Assembly: GCF_000224145.3 (NCBI RefSeq)
Contig: NW_004190506.2
Coordinates: 119,517-183,516 of the forward strand
Length of the DNA: 64,000 nt
Origin: Ciona intestinalis
Taxonomy: Eukaryota; Chordata; Ascidiacea; Phlebobranchia; Cionidae
Reading direction: 5' to 3'
The number at the start of each line of letters is the position of its first letter. Position 1 is the stretch's first letter. Below, in pieces: positions 12,901 through 27,900 of the stretch. The notes below the pieces were generated by a model. The model searched no databases and was not told where the DNA came from. It saw only the letters and a program-made list of their open reading frames with translations. Position numbers and translations under genes: made by a program.

Positions 12901-15900
12901 TATTTTGGGGGGGATAAATACTTATGATGAGTGTTGTGATAGCAACACTGGGGTAACAGGTTGGGGTAATGGGCCAAATCTGGCGTATACCCAGGTTCAC
13001 AACAAAGACCTCACCCACATAGAACTTAAAAATACAGAAGACAAAAAAACTTCTTGCATATTTGATTATTAAGGAACTTTATACGAAAAAGTAATACAGA
13101 TATTAATTTACCTAATACAGAAATAACAAAACAACTACTCCAGGAGGTAATAAATACTATTTGTGGTCTTTTTTTGTAAAAAATATTAGGCCAAAAAAAT
13201 ATGTTTTTAAAAATTGAAAATACTTCCTAATACGCTTAATACGGAAAAGTCAAAAAAGCAATTGTGTATATCTGGTTATTTTCTCCAACTTACCTTGTCT
13301 TCCCTGTATGAGATGGAGAATTACCCGGTGACATTATATCGTCAGCCGTCAAATTATCAAAGTTGCTTCGGTTTGCCGCAAACTGTTTGTTTTCCAACAA
13401 AAACTTTTGCCCGATAAGTGGGCTAATGCCCCCTGCATTGCTACCACCTGGGAGTTCAATATATGGTTATTAATACTTTGGTAATATTGTTACACATTTG
13501 GTATAAAATTTGTTGTTAATTGATTAAAACAAGAAAAGGATATTTGGAGATTATGTGTTAACGGTGTTCTATCTTGCCCCACCCTACTATATATATCTTA
13601 TATAATACAATTTGTTGGTGTTTTGTATATTTTGTATTTCATATAACCAGATCCTGACAGGGTATTTGTCATTTCTAAATTTCTAACATTCCTCCGAACC
13701 TGGGAACAAAGATGTGCTTGCTCTTCCTCTTGATGTCCTGGATGTTGAAAGGGAGGCGTATCTTGGACTCCTTGGGAGATCAGAAGACTCATTGATGCTG
13801 GGACTCCTGTGGGAGCAGAGCTCTTGGTATCGGAGCTGATCCGAATCACTGAGGCTCGAGAGAAACTTAGCGTCTCCTCCAAAGAGGTTTGTGAGTTCTG
13901 GTGTAGCAGGGGAAGCACCAGGGGTTTTCGCTGCCCCATTCACAAGTTTCGGTGAGGTTTTAGAAACTTGAGTTTTGTGCTGCGAGGGAAATAAGGTGAT
14001 TACGCTGCTGAAACTTGGATGAATGAAATTTAATTATCATTATGTGCAGTGGCACAGCCAGGGGGTTTCAGGGGTCGCACTACTGAGCATCAAAACAGAA
14101 AAAAAAAAATTAAAAACTAAATAAAAATTTACAAAAAAGCAAACATGATTGAATCTCAAAACGTACAAAAAAAATAAAAAAACATCTTAATAATGGAATA
14201 GACAACTTTTCCGAAAACATTTGTACAATAAAATATTGCATTTAAATTAGGTTTAATAAAATTGTTGACTTCAACCCACCACGTCCTCATCAGAAGTTTC
14301 TTTTCCTTCGAAAACATCATCGGCAACTTGACCAGACAAACCAGGGGTTAATGGAAGACCTTAGATTTTGGATGTTACATGTTAAATTATTGGGCTTTCG
14401 ATATTAGTTGAAAAAATAATGCAAAGAAAGCATGTTATTAGTACAACAAAACTAAAATTATATATACCAAACTAAATACTTAAGTGTTTTTTAAGAAACA
14501 AAACTTAAATTAAAGTTTGCTACGTAATAATTAAAAAAAAAATCTAAAAAAAATTACTAATTTTCCAAGACAAAAACTTTTAAAAAGAAAGAATGAAAAA
14601 TTCTACATTTTATAAAAACTGTTTTTACAGAAAACATAACATTGGAGAGTGTAATTTATCACTAATAAACCGAAAAATTTTAAAAACCTAGAAAAATAAA
14701 TTTAAAAAAAAATAGAAAAAAACTGGATTTTTTTTTTCAAAACTAGAAAAAAATACGTTATTGTTAACTACGACAAAAAAGCAAATTAGAATTATGAAAT
14801 TACATGAATTAAATTCTCTACCTTTATTGGATTGATTGTTGATTGGAGAAAGTTGATTAGTAGTTAATTGGACACTACATTCTGTGCTTTTACTACCATT
14901 GCTGCCATGCATAACGTTAGTTTTGTTAGAAGAAAGATTTTCATTAGGGTTGTTAGTCGGTTGTTTATCTTGGCATGCTGTGTTTGAGTCACCGGACGCA
15001 CCACCAGTGCTTCCAGTGCTTCCAATCGACTTGAACATGAAGCTGCTGTGGCCTGGTTTACGATGTAGAGCTGGGGACACTGGGATAGAACGAGGTCGGT
15101 GTCCGATCACCTCTCCTGATGCTGTTAGTTGAGTGAGATAAGCAAAACATGCAGTGTGCGGGGGGGTGTATTATAAAGCCCCCAATTTTGTGCGTGAGGT
15201 GTATTATATGGTTTGTTATAATAATAATATTAATGCAGTTTGGGGTTTATTATATGATTTGGTATTTGGAAGAGCTTGGAGATGCAGACCAAATGTTTAT
15301 AACTGTTTTATAAATGCAACTATAATTAGTCAACTCTGCTTGCAATATCTTGTTAAAATTTGTATGCGTGTGCCTTGTATGAATATGAGTAATGGGTATA
15401 AGATGTGGAAATTTGGAGTATGAGATTATACGATTATTTGAAGTTATGAATATGTTCCGTACACCTAGATCATATGCTACGCTAAGTCCCTAATCCTACA
15501 CCTTATACCATTCTATATCACCAGGAAAATTTTTATATGGTTTGAAATCCTGAATGTTTCACACCCAGTTCTACCATTACATGCATTAATACCAAAGCTA
15601 GTGAAGATAAATCCAATTATTACTGTAACAATGGCCATACATCAGCAATAATTGGGCAAGAGCAGTGGCGCAGCCAGGGGGGTTTCATGGGGTCGGACTC
15701 GGAACCCCCCAACAAAAACACCTTTGTTTGTAAATCAAACATATTTGTTTGTATTCGTAAATTAAAGGTCTTTTTTTAGATTGAAACTTTTTTTTCTGGC
15801 TGCACCACTGGACAACATTATTAATTACACGGCAAGTCAATTACAATGCTACAACAACCAACATGCCACTTTCCTATGGGTGTTGGGGTAAAAGGGGTTA

Positions 15901-18900
15901 TGTTTTGAGGTAATGGGTCAACCCTGTCCTAAATCCCATACCACCCTGTGGGACCTCACGCATATAGAATACAACTAACCACTTTTATTCCCCATATGCA
16001 GCACAGCCATGGGGTCTCCTGCTTCTCCATTCACTAAAGTTTCATCGCTTCTTAACCCGGGATCAGTATGTTGCTCAATAATCCTATCCCCGTGGGGTCC
16101 AGGGATATCTAGTGTATTGGGTGGCTTCACACTTCTACCCATGTTGTTGGAGTTATGGAGGGATATAGAGGGGGATACAGGAGGCTTTTGGTCTAAAGAA
16201 GATGGAAACAATAAAATTTTGGTCAAAAAAAGATGGAATTTTAGTCTAAATTTTTTTTGGAATTTTCGTCTAAAAAAGATGGAAAACATATAGAATATGT
16301 AACACTGCAATATTACTGCAGGGGTAATGAGCCAAATCTTGGTTAAATCTCAGGTTCTTAAAGTGACAATGAAAACCACCCATTTACTTTAACATTGTGA
16401 AATTACTTCTAATGGGTCAAACCTAGTGTCCAATACCTTTCTAAATAAAATAAGACTAAAACATATAGAATACATAACACTGTTATACTAATATTATTCC
16501 AAAAATATTATTGGTAATGGGCCAAATCTGGCCCTTATCACAGGTCCTTGACAATGACCTTCTAAATAAGATAAGACTAAAAGTTTAGGAGGCCACACAA
16601 AAAAGGAGCACTAGTGATATCCTGGTGCAAATATAAATGATGATGACTCGAAAACGGTACCGTATTGAAAGGAATAGACGGAATTGTACATTCAACTTAA
16701 TAGGCACTATATGTACACACAAAAAAAATACATTACAAAAAATATTACTCATAAAATATATGTTTTATAAAAGGGTGGGTTGCAAGTCTCGAACCACCTG
16801 GCTGCGCCAAACATTCATCCTAAATTACCTTGAATTTGTGGTTGTTCTTCAGTAAGGGTTGCCTTTACACTTTGTGTAACTTTTAATCCTTTGTGTGGAG
16901 AACCTCGTCTTATTTGTTCTTTAGGCATCGAGTTGTATCCGTGGTCACTTTGTCCACCTAAGTAGGCTATCAGTAAGAACAGGCTTAACAAATATTGGAA
17001 TAGTTTTAACGAAAAGTGGAACAATTTTAACAGTAGTCATTAAGTATTACTACCAAAATTTTGATATTTATTGGTACGACTCTTTACCCACTTAATGCAT
17101 GTAGAAGCTAATATAAATTATTTTGACTACATTCCCTGATGAAGTCTTGCCGAATAAAAGCATCTGAATTACACTTAGTTTTAAACTAGACAAGCCGCAA
17201 AAAAAGGTTATTTACTTTATGCCAGGTAGCAGAAGTAACAGAATATAACCTGACTAATGTTAATAACTAAACTCAATAGTTCAGTTTATTAACTAAAACA
17301 TTAAACATTGGCTTCATTTATCAATGAAAACTTAGTTTAATTTGTTAATTATTGGTTAAATTTATCAGTTAAAACATCAACTCACCGGTGCTTTTACAAT
17401 CTTCTTCATTTGTGATCGATTGTAATCTTACTTCTTGTGTCTTCTGTGGAGGATGATCCGGCTCCTCCACACGAACATCCGGAACAGGAGGAGGATGAGA
17501 CATCGTGTGGTTGCTCTCCACGCTCGCATGGCTCGTAGAATCGAGATCGGAGCTGGCATCTGACCCAGCCATCTTGGAGTAACGACGAAGACCGTAACGG
17601 AATTTCCTCGTGGCAAGAAATACGTTTCGGAGTTTTAACCACAGCATATACCTGAAAGATAGGTGTCGAACATAGAACTTTTATAAGAAAACTTTTCTAT
17701 GCTGTATGAGTAGATCCCGCAGTGTTGCACGCTATTGGTCCTACAGCTAGGATTAAGGCTGGAGTTTACCCACTACACCAAATATGTTAAGATGTTTATT
17801 GAGGTGCCATGGATTATTGTTATTGCTTGCATTAAGATTTATAAAAAAAGACAACAAAAAATTTTGTTAAGATGTTTATTATTCTATCTTATTTTATGAA
17901 CTTAAGGTCCCCCATTGTGGCACGCCATGGGATCTAGGATTCAGCTAGAGTTGGCCCATTACCCCAAATATCCGAAGATGTTTATAAAGTAATAATAGCG
18001 CTCAGCACTCGGCTTATAATTGGGACCGCCAAGGTTGTATGCTGTAATGTTGCACGCAAGCCTAAAAAAATATTAAAATAAAAAAGGAAAGCAACTAAAA
18101 GTATAAATAATTAGAGCTTTTTTTTTATTTAAATTGCAAACTTACCCATCCCTATTAGAAGATGGCCATGTCCCTTCCAACACAGCTTTATTATAAAGTC
18201 CATAGGTTATCGCGCTTAATTGGATCCCAGTCTTTCGTACGAACTGAAACACTCTCACAGCAAGAGCTGGCTTGTTGTATACAGAACATAAGTGTAGGAG
18301 CATCCTGTAGTATGTTTCATCAGGTAAAGGAATGCAGTTTTTGTCCTTTAGACTATGCAGGGCATCATGTGCAGTTCGTAATGCAGCAGATTTGTGACGA
18401 CATTCAATGACAAAAGCAGGTAAGCAGGCAAACCATGCACCATATGTATGGCTCATTAGTAATCTGGCCCAAAGTTGGGGATCACCGCTGTGGAACTTGG
18501 ACAACTGGAACAGAAAATATATATTCTGTTACTTCTGCTACAAGGTATAATGTAAATCATCTTTTAAAGACAAACATTCTATTCTATATGTGGTTGATTA
18601 AGTTTGTAAAACTGAAATATTGCTGAAATACTAGTCTCCTGTTACAAATATAGCTTGTTTGATGCTGCTACGGTTGTTAACTGAAACAGAATATGTATAT
18701 TCTGTTACTTTTGTTACAAGGCATAATGTAAATAAGCCTTTAGAAGCTCATCTGGTGGACAAACTTTTCATTCTATTTGGGTGATATCCTTGAGGACGTA
18801 GGATTTATGCCAGATTTGGCCCATCAGCCCAACACTGTATTTGCACATTCTGTTTTATATTAATGAGGTTAAGGTACGCCATGGGACCATGGATTTGGGC

Positions 18901-21900
18901 AACAGTGGACCATTACCCAACAAAAACACACACCTTTTGCATTGTCCTTAATTCTTGCTTTGTTCGATGTCCAAACGTGAAGGTCTCAGACTTCCTCCTG
19001 CTCCGTGTGGAGCCGTCGTTGTTCATCCCCGCATCTTCATCATTAAGGATGAACAACTCATCCGTTAGGTCAGGAAATGTGGTGTATTGGTACCCCACTC
19101 CAGGTGGGAGTCCCTTTTCATCAGGTGGCATGATCATAACAGTATGGTCGCTGTTTAGGAAACACAAGTTGTAACCAGCAGCAGACAAAAAATAATAAAG
19201 TTTTAACTCAATAAATATTAATAAAAGTTAAAAAAAATATTAAAAAAAACATATATTTAAAAAACACATTAAAAATGCATAATAAACATTAAAAAAAAAC
19301 AAATTTTACCCAGTTTTCCCTGATTGTAATTAATGTCTTACCTTATTTGTGAATCTGTTTCAATGAGATGTACGTGATCATGGTCTGGTGTGAGACGATC
19401 TATACATTCATCAAAGAAGACGAGACTTCCTGATCTTCCCGAGATCCCATCCGACATACCAGTGGAGGATGTTAAACATCGCTCCTCGATGAAAGAAGAG
19501 AAGAGCTGAGTTCCAACGAGGGAATTGAAGAAGCGCTGACTGGATCTTTCACGGGAGCGAACAAATTCTGTGATGAAAAGAGTTTTTTCACCAAGGATAA
19601 TACTCATATAGTAGGAAGAGGCTTTTAACATGGGAACAATATTCATGTAATAAGAAAAGGTTTCTCATGGGAGAATGATACTGGAAAGAGGCATTGAAGA
19701 TATTAATGTAATGAGCCAATCCTGGCCTCAATCCTAGGACACATGGCATGCCATGCAGTGGGACCTTACATATATAATGGTGCAGTTAAAGATATCAGTT
19801 TAAACAGGCTGGGTAACTTAAACACCATCATTTGTTCTTTACAGTAGTAAAGGTCCGCATTTTTTTGTCTGTGGACCACAGGAGATACCCTTTTTGTTCT
19901 AGGCTTCCATACAGTGATGCAGCCAGAAAAAAATAGAGGGGAGAGGGTCCTTTTCTTTTATAAATATTTTTTTTAGAGGTGAGGGGAATAACCCCCAAAC
20001 CCTACCCCTTGGCTGTGCCACTGCTTACGTATATACACACCTTGTATATTAAATAGTGAAGATGGGTCAGTTGTACCAGAGTTAGGAGCCTCAGTAATTG
20101 GGAGGAGAAACTGGCGATAACCTTTCATCATCGATGTAGTGAGTTTCAATACGGCTTCCTAAGAATAATATGGAGTTTTTTGGACTAAAAACTTTATTAT
20201 TTTGTATTTAAAACTTTGGACACAAAAAAAATCTTTTTTTTTATCGATTTTATGATTACTTAAATTGTCCAAATGTCTTTGTTAAACTGTTAAAATGCCT
20301 GGTACCAACAGCATATATAGTGGGGTAGGACACTTTAGCACATAATATCCAAATATCCTGATCGAGGTTTAAACAATTAAAACGGTCTATTGGAGTCGTT
20401 GGGATACGGTTTTATAATTCTTCGAGTGATCTTTATTTACGACCAAATGGGACAAGAAAATAGATTGAAAACATTTCTATCTTTCTCCACTCTACTATAT
20501 ATCACATACTTGTATCGCAAGGTCTATCTTTCGGTGGCGCTCTGTCCTTGAAATATCAGGATCTTGAAGCGACATCATCGTCCCTCCATTTGAATCCTCC
20601 CGTGGGCACTCCTTTACCTCCTTAAAGTATTTTTGAAGAGTTGATTTAAGGAGCTTGGCTGGTTTCTTTGGAAGAAGCTTCCAACTAATGCTCTTCTTTT
20701 CCTCCATCCTGAAGAAAAAGAGCAACATTTAGTCGCAAACCAACATTTAAACGCAAAATTGGATCTTAACAAAAATTACTGGCAAAAATTGAAAATTAGC
20801 GAAATTTAATTGCAAAATTGTATATTAGCAAATATTTATTACAAAAATCGCAATATTTTAGTAAAAATGCAAAATGGACTCTTTTTGACTCAATTTTTCT
20901 TTTGACTCAAATTTTTTTTTTTTTTTATACTGTCACTATTTTATTAGCAGTCTGAGCATTCAAACTGTACAAACTCCAGACAATTGGCAATATTTAATTT
21001 AGAAACAAAATGATAATTAAATATAATTGATTCTCATTAAGCAGAAAATTGATTTATATATTCTTCCATTACAAAATAAAGCCATACGTGGCTCTTATGG
21101 TGTGTGTGACTGTCTTTATAATTAGTAATTTGTGACTTGCTTTATTATTTGAATACATTCAATAAGATTCACTGATTCCAATGTGTCTGTGTTCTATGCT
21201 ATATGAAAGAGGTCCTATGGAAAATCATCATGTTTATAATGGTTTATAATTAGGGATGCACATTACAGAATAATTAGGTATTCTAGGATATCCTAGAATA
21301 CTTTATTTCGAATCTAGAATTTCGAATCTTTTTATATTTATAGGAAAAAATAATTTTACATACAAAAGTCAGTTTATTGACTCTTTCATAGCAGCCTTGT
21401 AGGATCATGAGCTGTAAAATGATCAAAAATTGTACTAATAGGTAGTTTTTGCGTCATGAAACGTATAGCAGTCTATGAAAAGACGTTACGAAACGTTTAC
21501 CTCGAAAGTCCCACAAACACAAATTTTTTTTTTCAAAATTAATAAGTTTCAAAAATTGGTAATATAGTATATGAGATGACGTGTGATGACGTCTTTAAAC
21601 AGAATACCGAATCCCGTAATTAGATTCGAATACAAAAGGATTCTAATCTCATGGATTCGAAATTCTGTAATGTGCATCCCTATTTATAATAAACGAATAT
21701 ATTTATAAATGTCGAGTTGCCCATTGTCTTAAATGCTAAGTAGCAATTAAGAATTTTCGGATTTATCATATAGGTATAGAATTAAATTCATTATCCTAAT
21801 ATTATTTCCTTAACCCATTTAATTATAAAAATAGTCCACTGGACATTTACAGAATAAAACTGGGCCAGCTAAAGGATTGCCACTAAATAGCATAATGAAT

Positions 21901-24900
21901 TCATTGGTGGCAAAAATGTTCATGATTTCTGAAAACTATAATGTTAGCCATACTTACATTGTAATGCTATTTGTGTCCAAGTTCACACAAGCAACATCAG
22001 ATGGTGGTTCATAGATGTCAAAATATCTTGAATCCACCCCTACTATGAATGGACATGGAGCCTCCATTACATATCCCATCTCCAGGGGGCAAAGTGGGAC
22101 GTACGTACATTGCCATTTGAATGGAAACAATAACTGTTGATTGGAAAGGAATTAAAAATCAATATAAGGAATGAATGATATAAAAGGGTTTCCTTGTACA
22201 TAGGCTTGGATAGGAAACGAATTTTCATTCAAAACTAGTAACTGTTAAACCCCAAAAGTAAACATTCTGTTACTTTTGATACCAGGCATAATGTAAATAT
22301 TTCTTTAGCTGCTCATCTGGTATAAAACGTAATGTATTTCCGACTTTTTGTCTGCTATCCGGCAAAACTTTTTATACCAGATAAACTGCTAAGAGATTAT
22401 TTTCAATAAGGAAAAAAATATATATATTATATATATTTGTTTTATAAACCAATGTAAAATTAGACTCAAAAAAAAGTTTTGCATCAGCAACAAACAATAT
22501 TATTTCCTTGGAGGCAGTAAACGCGTAGTTATTAGGTCAATAAAGAAATATTAAACAAAAGAGTAAAACAGGCAATAAAAACAAAGTGAACTGTACTACT
22601 CAATTGCAGAGCAACTGCAAGTCACATTGGGCAATAAAGTTGGTTTAAATGGAAAGAAACAAATTATACCATGTTTTTCCGGTACCATGGACATTGCAGT
22701 GGTTAGTAACCCCTGGCTTTATCCCAAAGGTTCGTGCTACTGCTTCTACCACATACATTAAAAAGATAAAAAACTAATTTTAAAATCGTAAACAGGTATA
22801 AGGTGTATAAAACAAAACACCTGTGTTATAACGAATGTTGTTACCCCGCCATGCAAGGAAAAGTTAAATTCATTCATTCATGTTTTAAATGAAACAAATA
22901 TTGTAGAAACACTTACAGTAATCAATGCTTCTGCTACACAAGTAATTTCTGCAGGTCTTAGTGAATGAATGACAATCTTATGCTCAGTGAGTGCGAGAAC
23001 GAGAAGCGTTAGGGTGTTCTCTGGACCCAAATCGTCCAGAAGAGCGAGGAAAGATGCTCCACTGAGGATCAAATCATAAACAAGTGTGAAAAATATGAAA
23101 AATAGCAATTATGACTAAAAGTATAAAACTAAATAAAAGCATACATAAAATACTGGGTGTTGTGGGTAATGGGCCAAACATGACCCAAATCTTGGCCCCT
23201 GAAAAGGATCTCACCGACATCAAATATAATTAAACTCATAAAATACACATAATGTAATAATATTACTAAACTGCATGAACAGAACTGTACCTTAATGGAA
23301 TTGGTGTTATCTGTGGTCTTGTGATTATTGTTGTGTGCATAGGAGACATCTGAAATAAAAACACTTATATAATTTCATTTTTTATACATTTTTTTTGCAG
23401 ACATGTATATATTATTTTTTTTGTACCTAGTTTTTTTGTAAAATAAAATAAAAACTTTTTATATAATAAACTGATAGTTTTTTTGTTATAAAATAAAATA
23501 ATTGAAGTAAAGATATCATTTGGTTAAATAGCATTCCACAAGTAAAATTCAGACTATAAAGTTTACAATGTTAGTATAGGGAGAAGTCATAAACGATGGC
23601 AAACCTGGTATTGTACTCTTGGTCTTTGAGAGGTTGGGAAAGGCACATTGTGCATGAAGTGTGCTATGTGTCTATGGATGAACAATACATGTACATTTAT
23701 TTAAAAAAAAACTTTAAAATTTATTAAAAAAAACAAACAAAATAATACATTGATTGAACAGAAAACATTTATTGACAAAATCATATAAAGTTATTAGGGA
23801 AAAATAATAAAGATTCTATTTTTGTGGAAGAACAGTATAAATTTGTTATTTGTTATCAACATAAATTGATACATTGTGCATAAATTCTAACAAAAATATT
23901 TAGAATGTTTAATAAAGCAACTTGGTAATAATTGGTGAAAATGTTATTTTGGATAAACTCAAACCTGCAGTCAATAGGTCTATTGAGAAATAATAAATAA
24001 AACAGGCATTAAAACACAGTTAACTTTGCTCAGTTGCAGACGAAGCAATTAAGCAACTGAAGGTCACATTGCGTACCAAATTTGTTTAAAATTGCATAAA
24101 TTTAACAAAAATATTTAGGATGTTTAATACAGCAACATGATAATATTTTGTTGAAAATGTTATTTCTAGTAATACTTTCTTGGATACAGTCAAACTTGCA
24201 GTCAATAGATCTAGAGAAATAATAAATAAAACACTAAAACAGGCATTAAAAACACAGTCAACTCTGCCCAATTGCAGACAATGCAATTTAGCAACTAAAT
24301 GTGACATTGGGTACCAAATTTGTTTAACATTCAAACAAATTTTACATGTTTTTTTTCTGAAATAAAGAAAATATTATTAATACCTTTCCACTGGTACTTG
24401 ATGGGCAATGGGTGATACAGTCATACGATAAAGATACATTAGGAAGTCTCGAAATGCAGAAAACATGGGCCATCTTGATAACAAGCAGATAGCTTTGTTG
24501 GTGTGGATGGTTCTTGGGGTTTTAGACCTTTGTCCGTCCCCACGTAAGATACCAAGCTTATATTTCTGATCGTCTGTGAGTTTTTCTTCAGGATAACTCT
24601 CATAGAATGATACAACAGCTCCAAACACCTGGGAAACAATACATAGCTTAGGTGAGCAATATTATATTTTATATGGCACGTCATAGGTCCCAGGCCAGGA
24701 TTGGTTAATTACTCCAAAGTAATATATATTCTATTCTATGTGGGTGAAGTTCCGCAGTATGGCCTGCTATTGGTCTTCGGATTTAGGCCAGGATTGGCCC
24801 ATTACCCCAAAGTGGACAATATAGCTCTATTATTTTCTTTGATTTACCGTTTTTCCTGAATTGGGGTAATTCACAAATTAAATAGGCCTAATAAAATAAA

Positions 24901-27900
24901 TATTGTCACAAACTAAATAAATATTTTTAAAATATGCCTTGTACATTTTGAAATTCAAACAGCTTTTGCAGTTATTTTGACACAAAAAAACTCCTTTGAG
25001 AGGTTAGTGCTTTAGTTTATGTTTTACCTTATCTGATGTTTCGGTTGTGAGGACAAATGATGAGAAAGTTGGAAGTGGGTGTCGCGTTTTACTTGACCAA
25101 CATTCTATTGTTGCACCCATGGGTAAGCAGAATAAAGGGACAGAATCAGGGAGTAAAAATGAGGCAGAATCATCAGCAGGGTACCGGCCGATGAAACCTG
25201 CATTACAATAAAGAAACTATAGAATATATGATAGAATTAAGAATTGATGTAGGCTATGCGGAAAAAGTCGCCCAAATAATAAGACCAGCAAGACTAACTG
25301 TTAGACAAAAAGATGTATATGACCAAAACCAATTACGTCCGATAAAACCTACATTACAGGTGGTAGAACGTAGGATGATATTATGTGTGATAAAAATACC
25401 AAATACTAACCCGATTATAATTCTGTGAATCAAACCCTGATCTGGTTCTTTTGAATAAAAATCAATAAGAAAAAAATAAAAATAACAGAAAAAGGTTCAT
25501 TTAGATGTATGCACCTAAAAGTGAATAAAAGGCTTGTTATATATTAGATGGAAGATAGGTAAAGAAGAACTGTATACACCATAAAACTGGTTCTCCATTA
25601 GTGTATAGGCCACAGTGGTGACTAAAAATAGCCAGCATTAAAAGACAGGTTTAAACTTAAAAAGGTGCAAATTTAAAAAAGGTGCAATTTTAAAAATGTT
25701 TAAATTTGAAAAAAAAAGTTCTTTCAATTTGCAAAAGTGTTATTTTGGATGTATTTCTTACCTGCTTTAAATGCTATGGAATCCACTTGTCTCATTGACT
25801 TTTTATAACAAAGGAAAACATTTGACCCGATCTGGAAACATATAAACATCACATGATAACTGAAGCATGAAACCCAGCGTGCTTACTTGCTAGAGTTACA
25901 TTGTTTTCAAAACAAAATCATACACAATGGGAATGTGGGAGAAAAGAAATTATTACTCATAAAAAGAGCGCGTGATTTCATTTCAGATAATTCTGATTCA
26001 CCTACATATCCTTCAACCTAATATCTAAAATAAATAAACCAGATTTTTATATTACCCAAAACTGTTTCTAAACAACGTAAAAATCAAATTTATTTTAAAT
26101 TAATAAATATATAATTTTCATATAAGGTATAAGGAAAAGTTATTATAAAGAATAGGCCTATTCAATATAATAAACCATTTTTTTCTAAAACAAAATTTTC
26201 CACATTTAGACAAAAAGCCACATTAAAATTGGCCTTTTTAATATAACAGGCCAAATTTTTTTGTAGCCAAAATATTTTCTATACAACAGAAAAATCCTTT
26301 ACATAATAAGCAACGCACTACTTTAACAACACTATAATTAGTGTTCTCTGCATTTAAGGCTGTAATTTAAGACATGTTAACATCAGAAGTTTTGTGGGTT
26401 AGTCATGTAATGGTAATTGCAGGGTATAAGGTTGTAATTGTAATTTAACATTTTATTATATGACATTACAATGAATCATATGTTTGATGAAGGTGGATGA
26501 ACTGTATTATAAAACAAAATACACAAATGAAACCACAACTTTACAATGAATACCTTAATAAGTTGCCTATATACTCACAATTCCTTTGTTTAGATTTTTC
26601 TCTATTTGACAAAAGGCGTAAGGTGCCTTTTCAGCTTTATTTGACAGAATGATACAAATATCTGTGACAGCAAGAGCGTTTTGTGGCGCAGTTTCCTTTG
26701 CTCTTCTGTAGGTCAGATAAATAGGATGACTTCCCATGCCTATAATATATAAAACTACATTAAGATTTCCCAATTGATGTTAAACTCTATTGTACAGAGA
26801 AGATCCTATTTCTCTGGCACGCTCAGAGACTTCAACATAAGTTAGAGTTAACAGTTGCCAAAAGTCATGACATACAAACGTAAACAAACAATGACAGTAT
26901 ATGGTAATAAATCAGTTTAGTTTATAATCTACCAATTGGTGGAGAATTGCATTATGACTACTTCACTGCACTTACTCTGGTAATACAAGTATTTTAACAT
27001 ATTCGGCCTACCAGCAATACATGTTCCATAACCCATACATCATCATTACATACATTAAAAACAAGTACAATGCCAATAGTATGTCAAAATGAATGTATGT
27101 TATATGAACTGCATTTAGCAAATTTGGGCACAAATAAAAACAGCATTTTAAAACCTTTTACAAACTAAATTCTTTAGGCATAATTTATAATATTTATTCA
27201 ATGATATTGATAAGAGTAAATCTATCTTAAACAGAAATATATGCCTAATTTCTAGTGCCTAGCACATAAATTTGCATATTAAACCTATATTATAATCCCT
27301 AAGATAGTTAGTCTGCCTGCTAACTCTTTGCATTGTCACCTTACACACTGAATAAGATGACATAACAAAATGTGGGATGTTAATCAAATAATTTGAAAAC
27401 CAACACATTTTTATTTACCAAGTAAAAATTACGAAAACTAAGAAATATATAAAGATATATATTATATATATATTAATATATATCTTTATTTTTAATTTAT
27501 TTTTCTGGTATTCTAAACTTGAACATGGCATATTAATTGCAAAATATTATTTATAGGTATATTATATGGTATATATACATGACCACATGAGCATCTAGTA
27601 CAAATGCAAAAACAATTGACTAGCCTATCATACAAAAATGTCTTAAAATAAACACTATTCAGTAGTGATAGTGCAATGATCAGTCTATTTCCCAAATAAA
27701 CCTTAATATTGTGACAAGCTACAAATAAAGGTAATAAACTCCTAAGGGTACCTTGACATTTTAAAATTTGGACCTGTGATTACATTTTATATATTATATA
27801 TATAAATAACTCTTACCACTTTTATTGTTAACATTTCCTGATCTGCCAGCAGGAGTTGTTTCCAGAATAGAAATACCAGATCTTACTGTTTCCAAACCCT

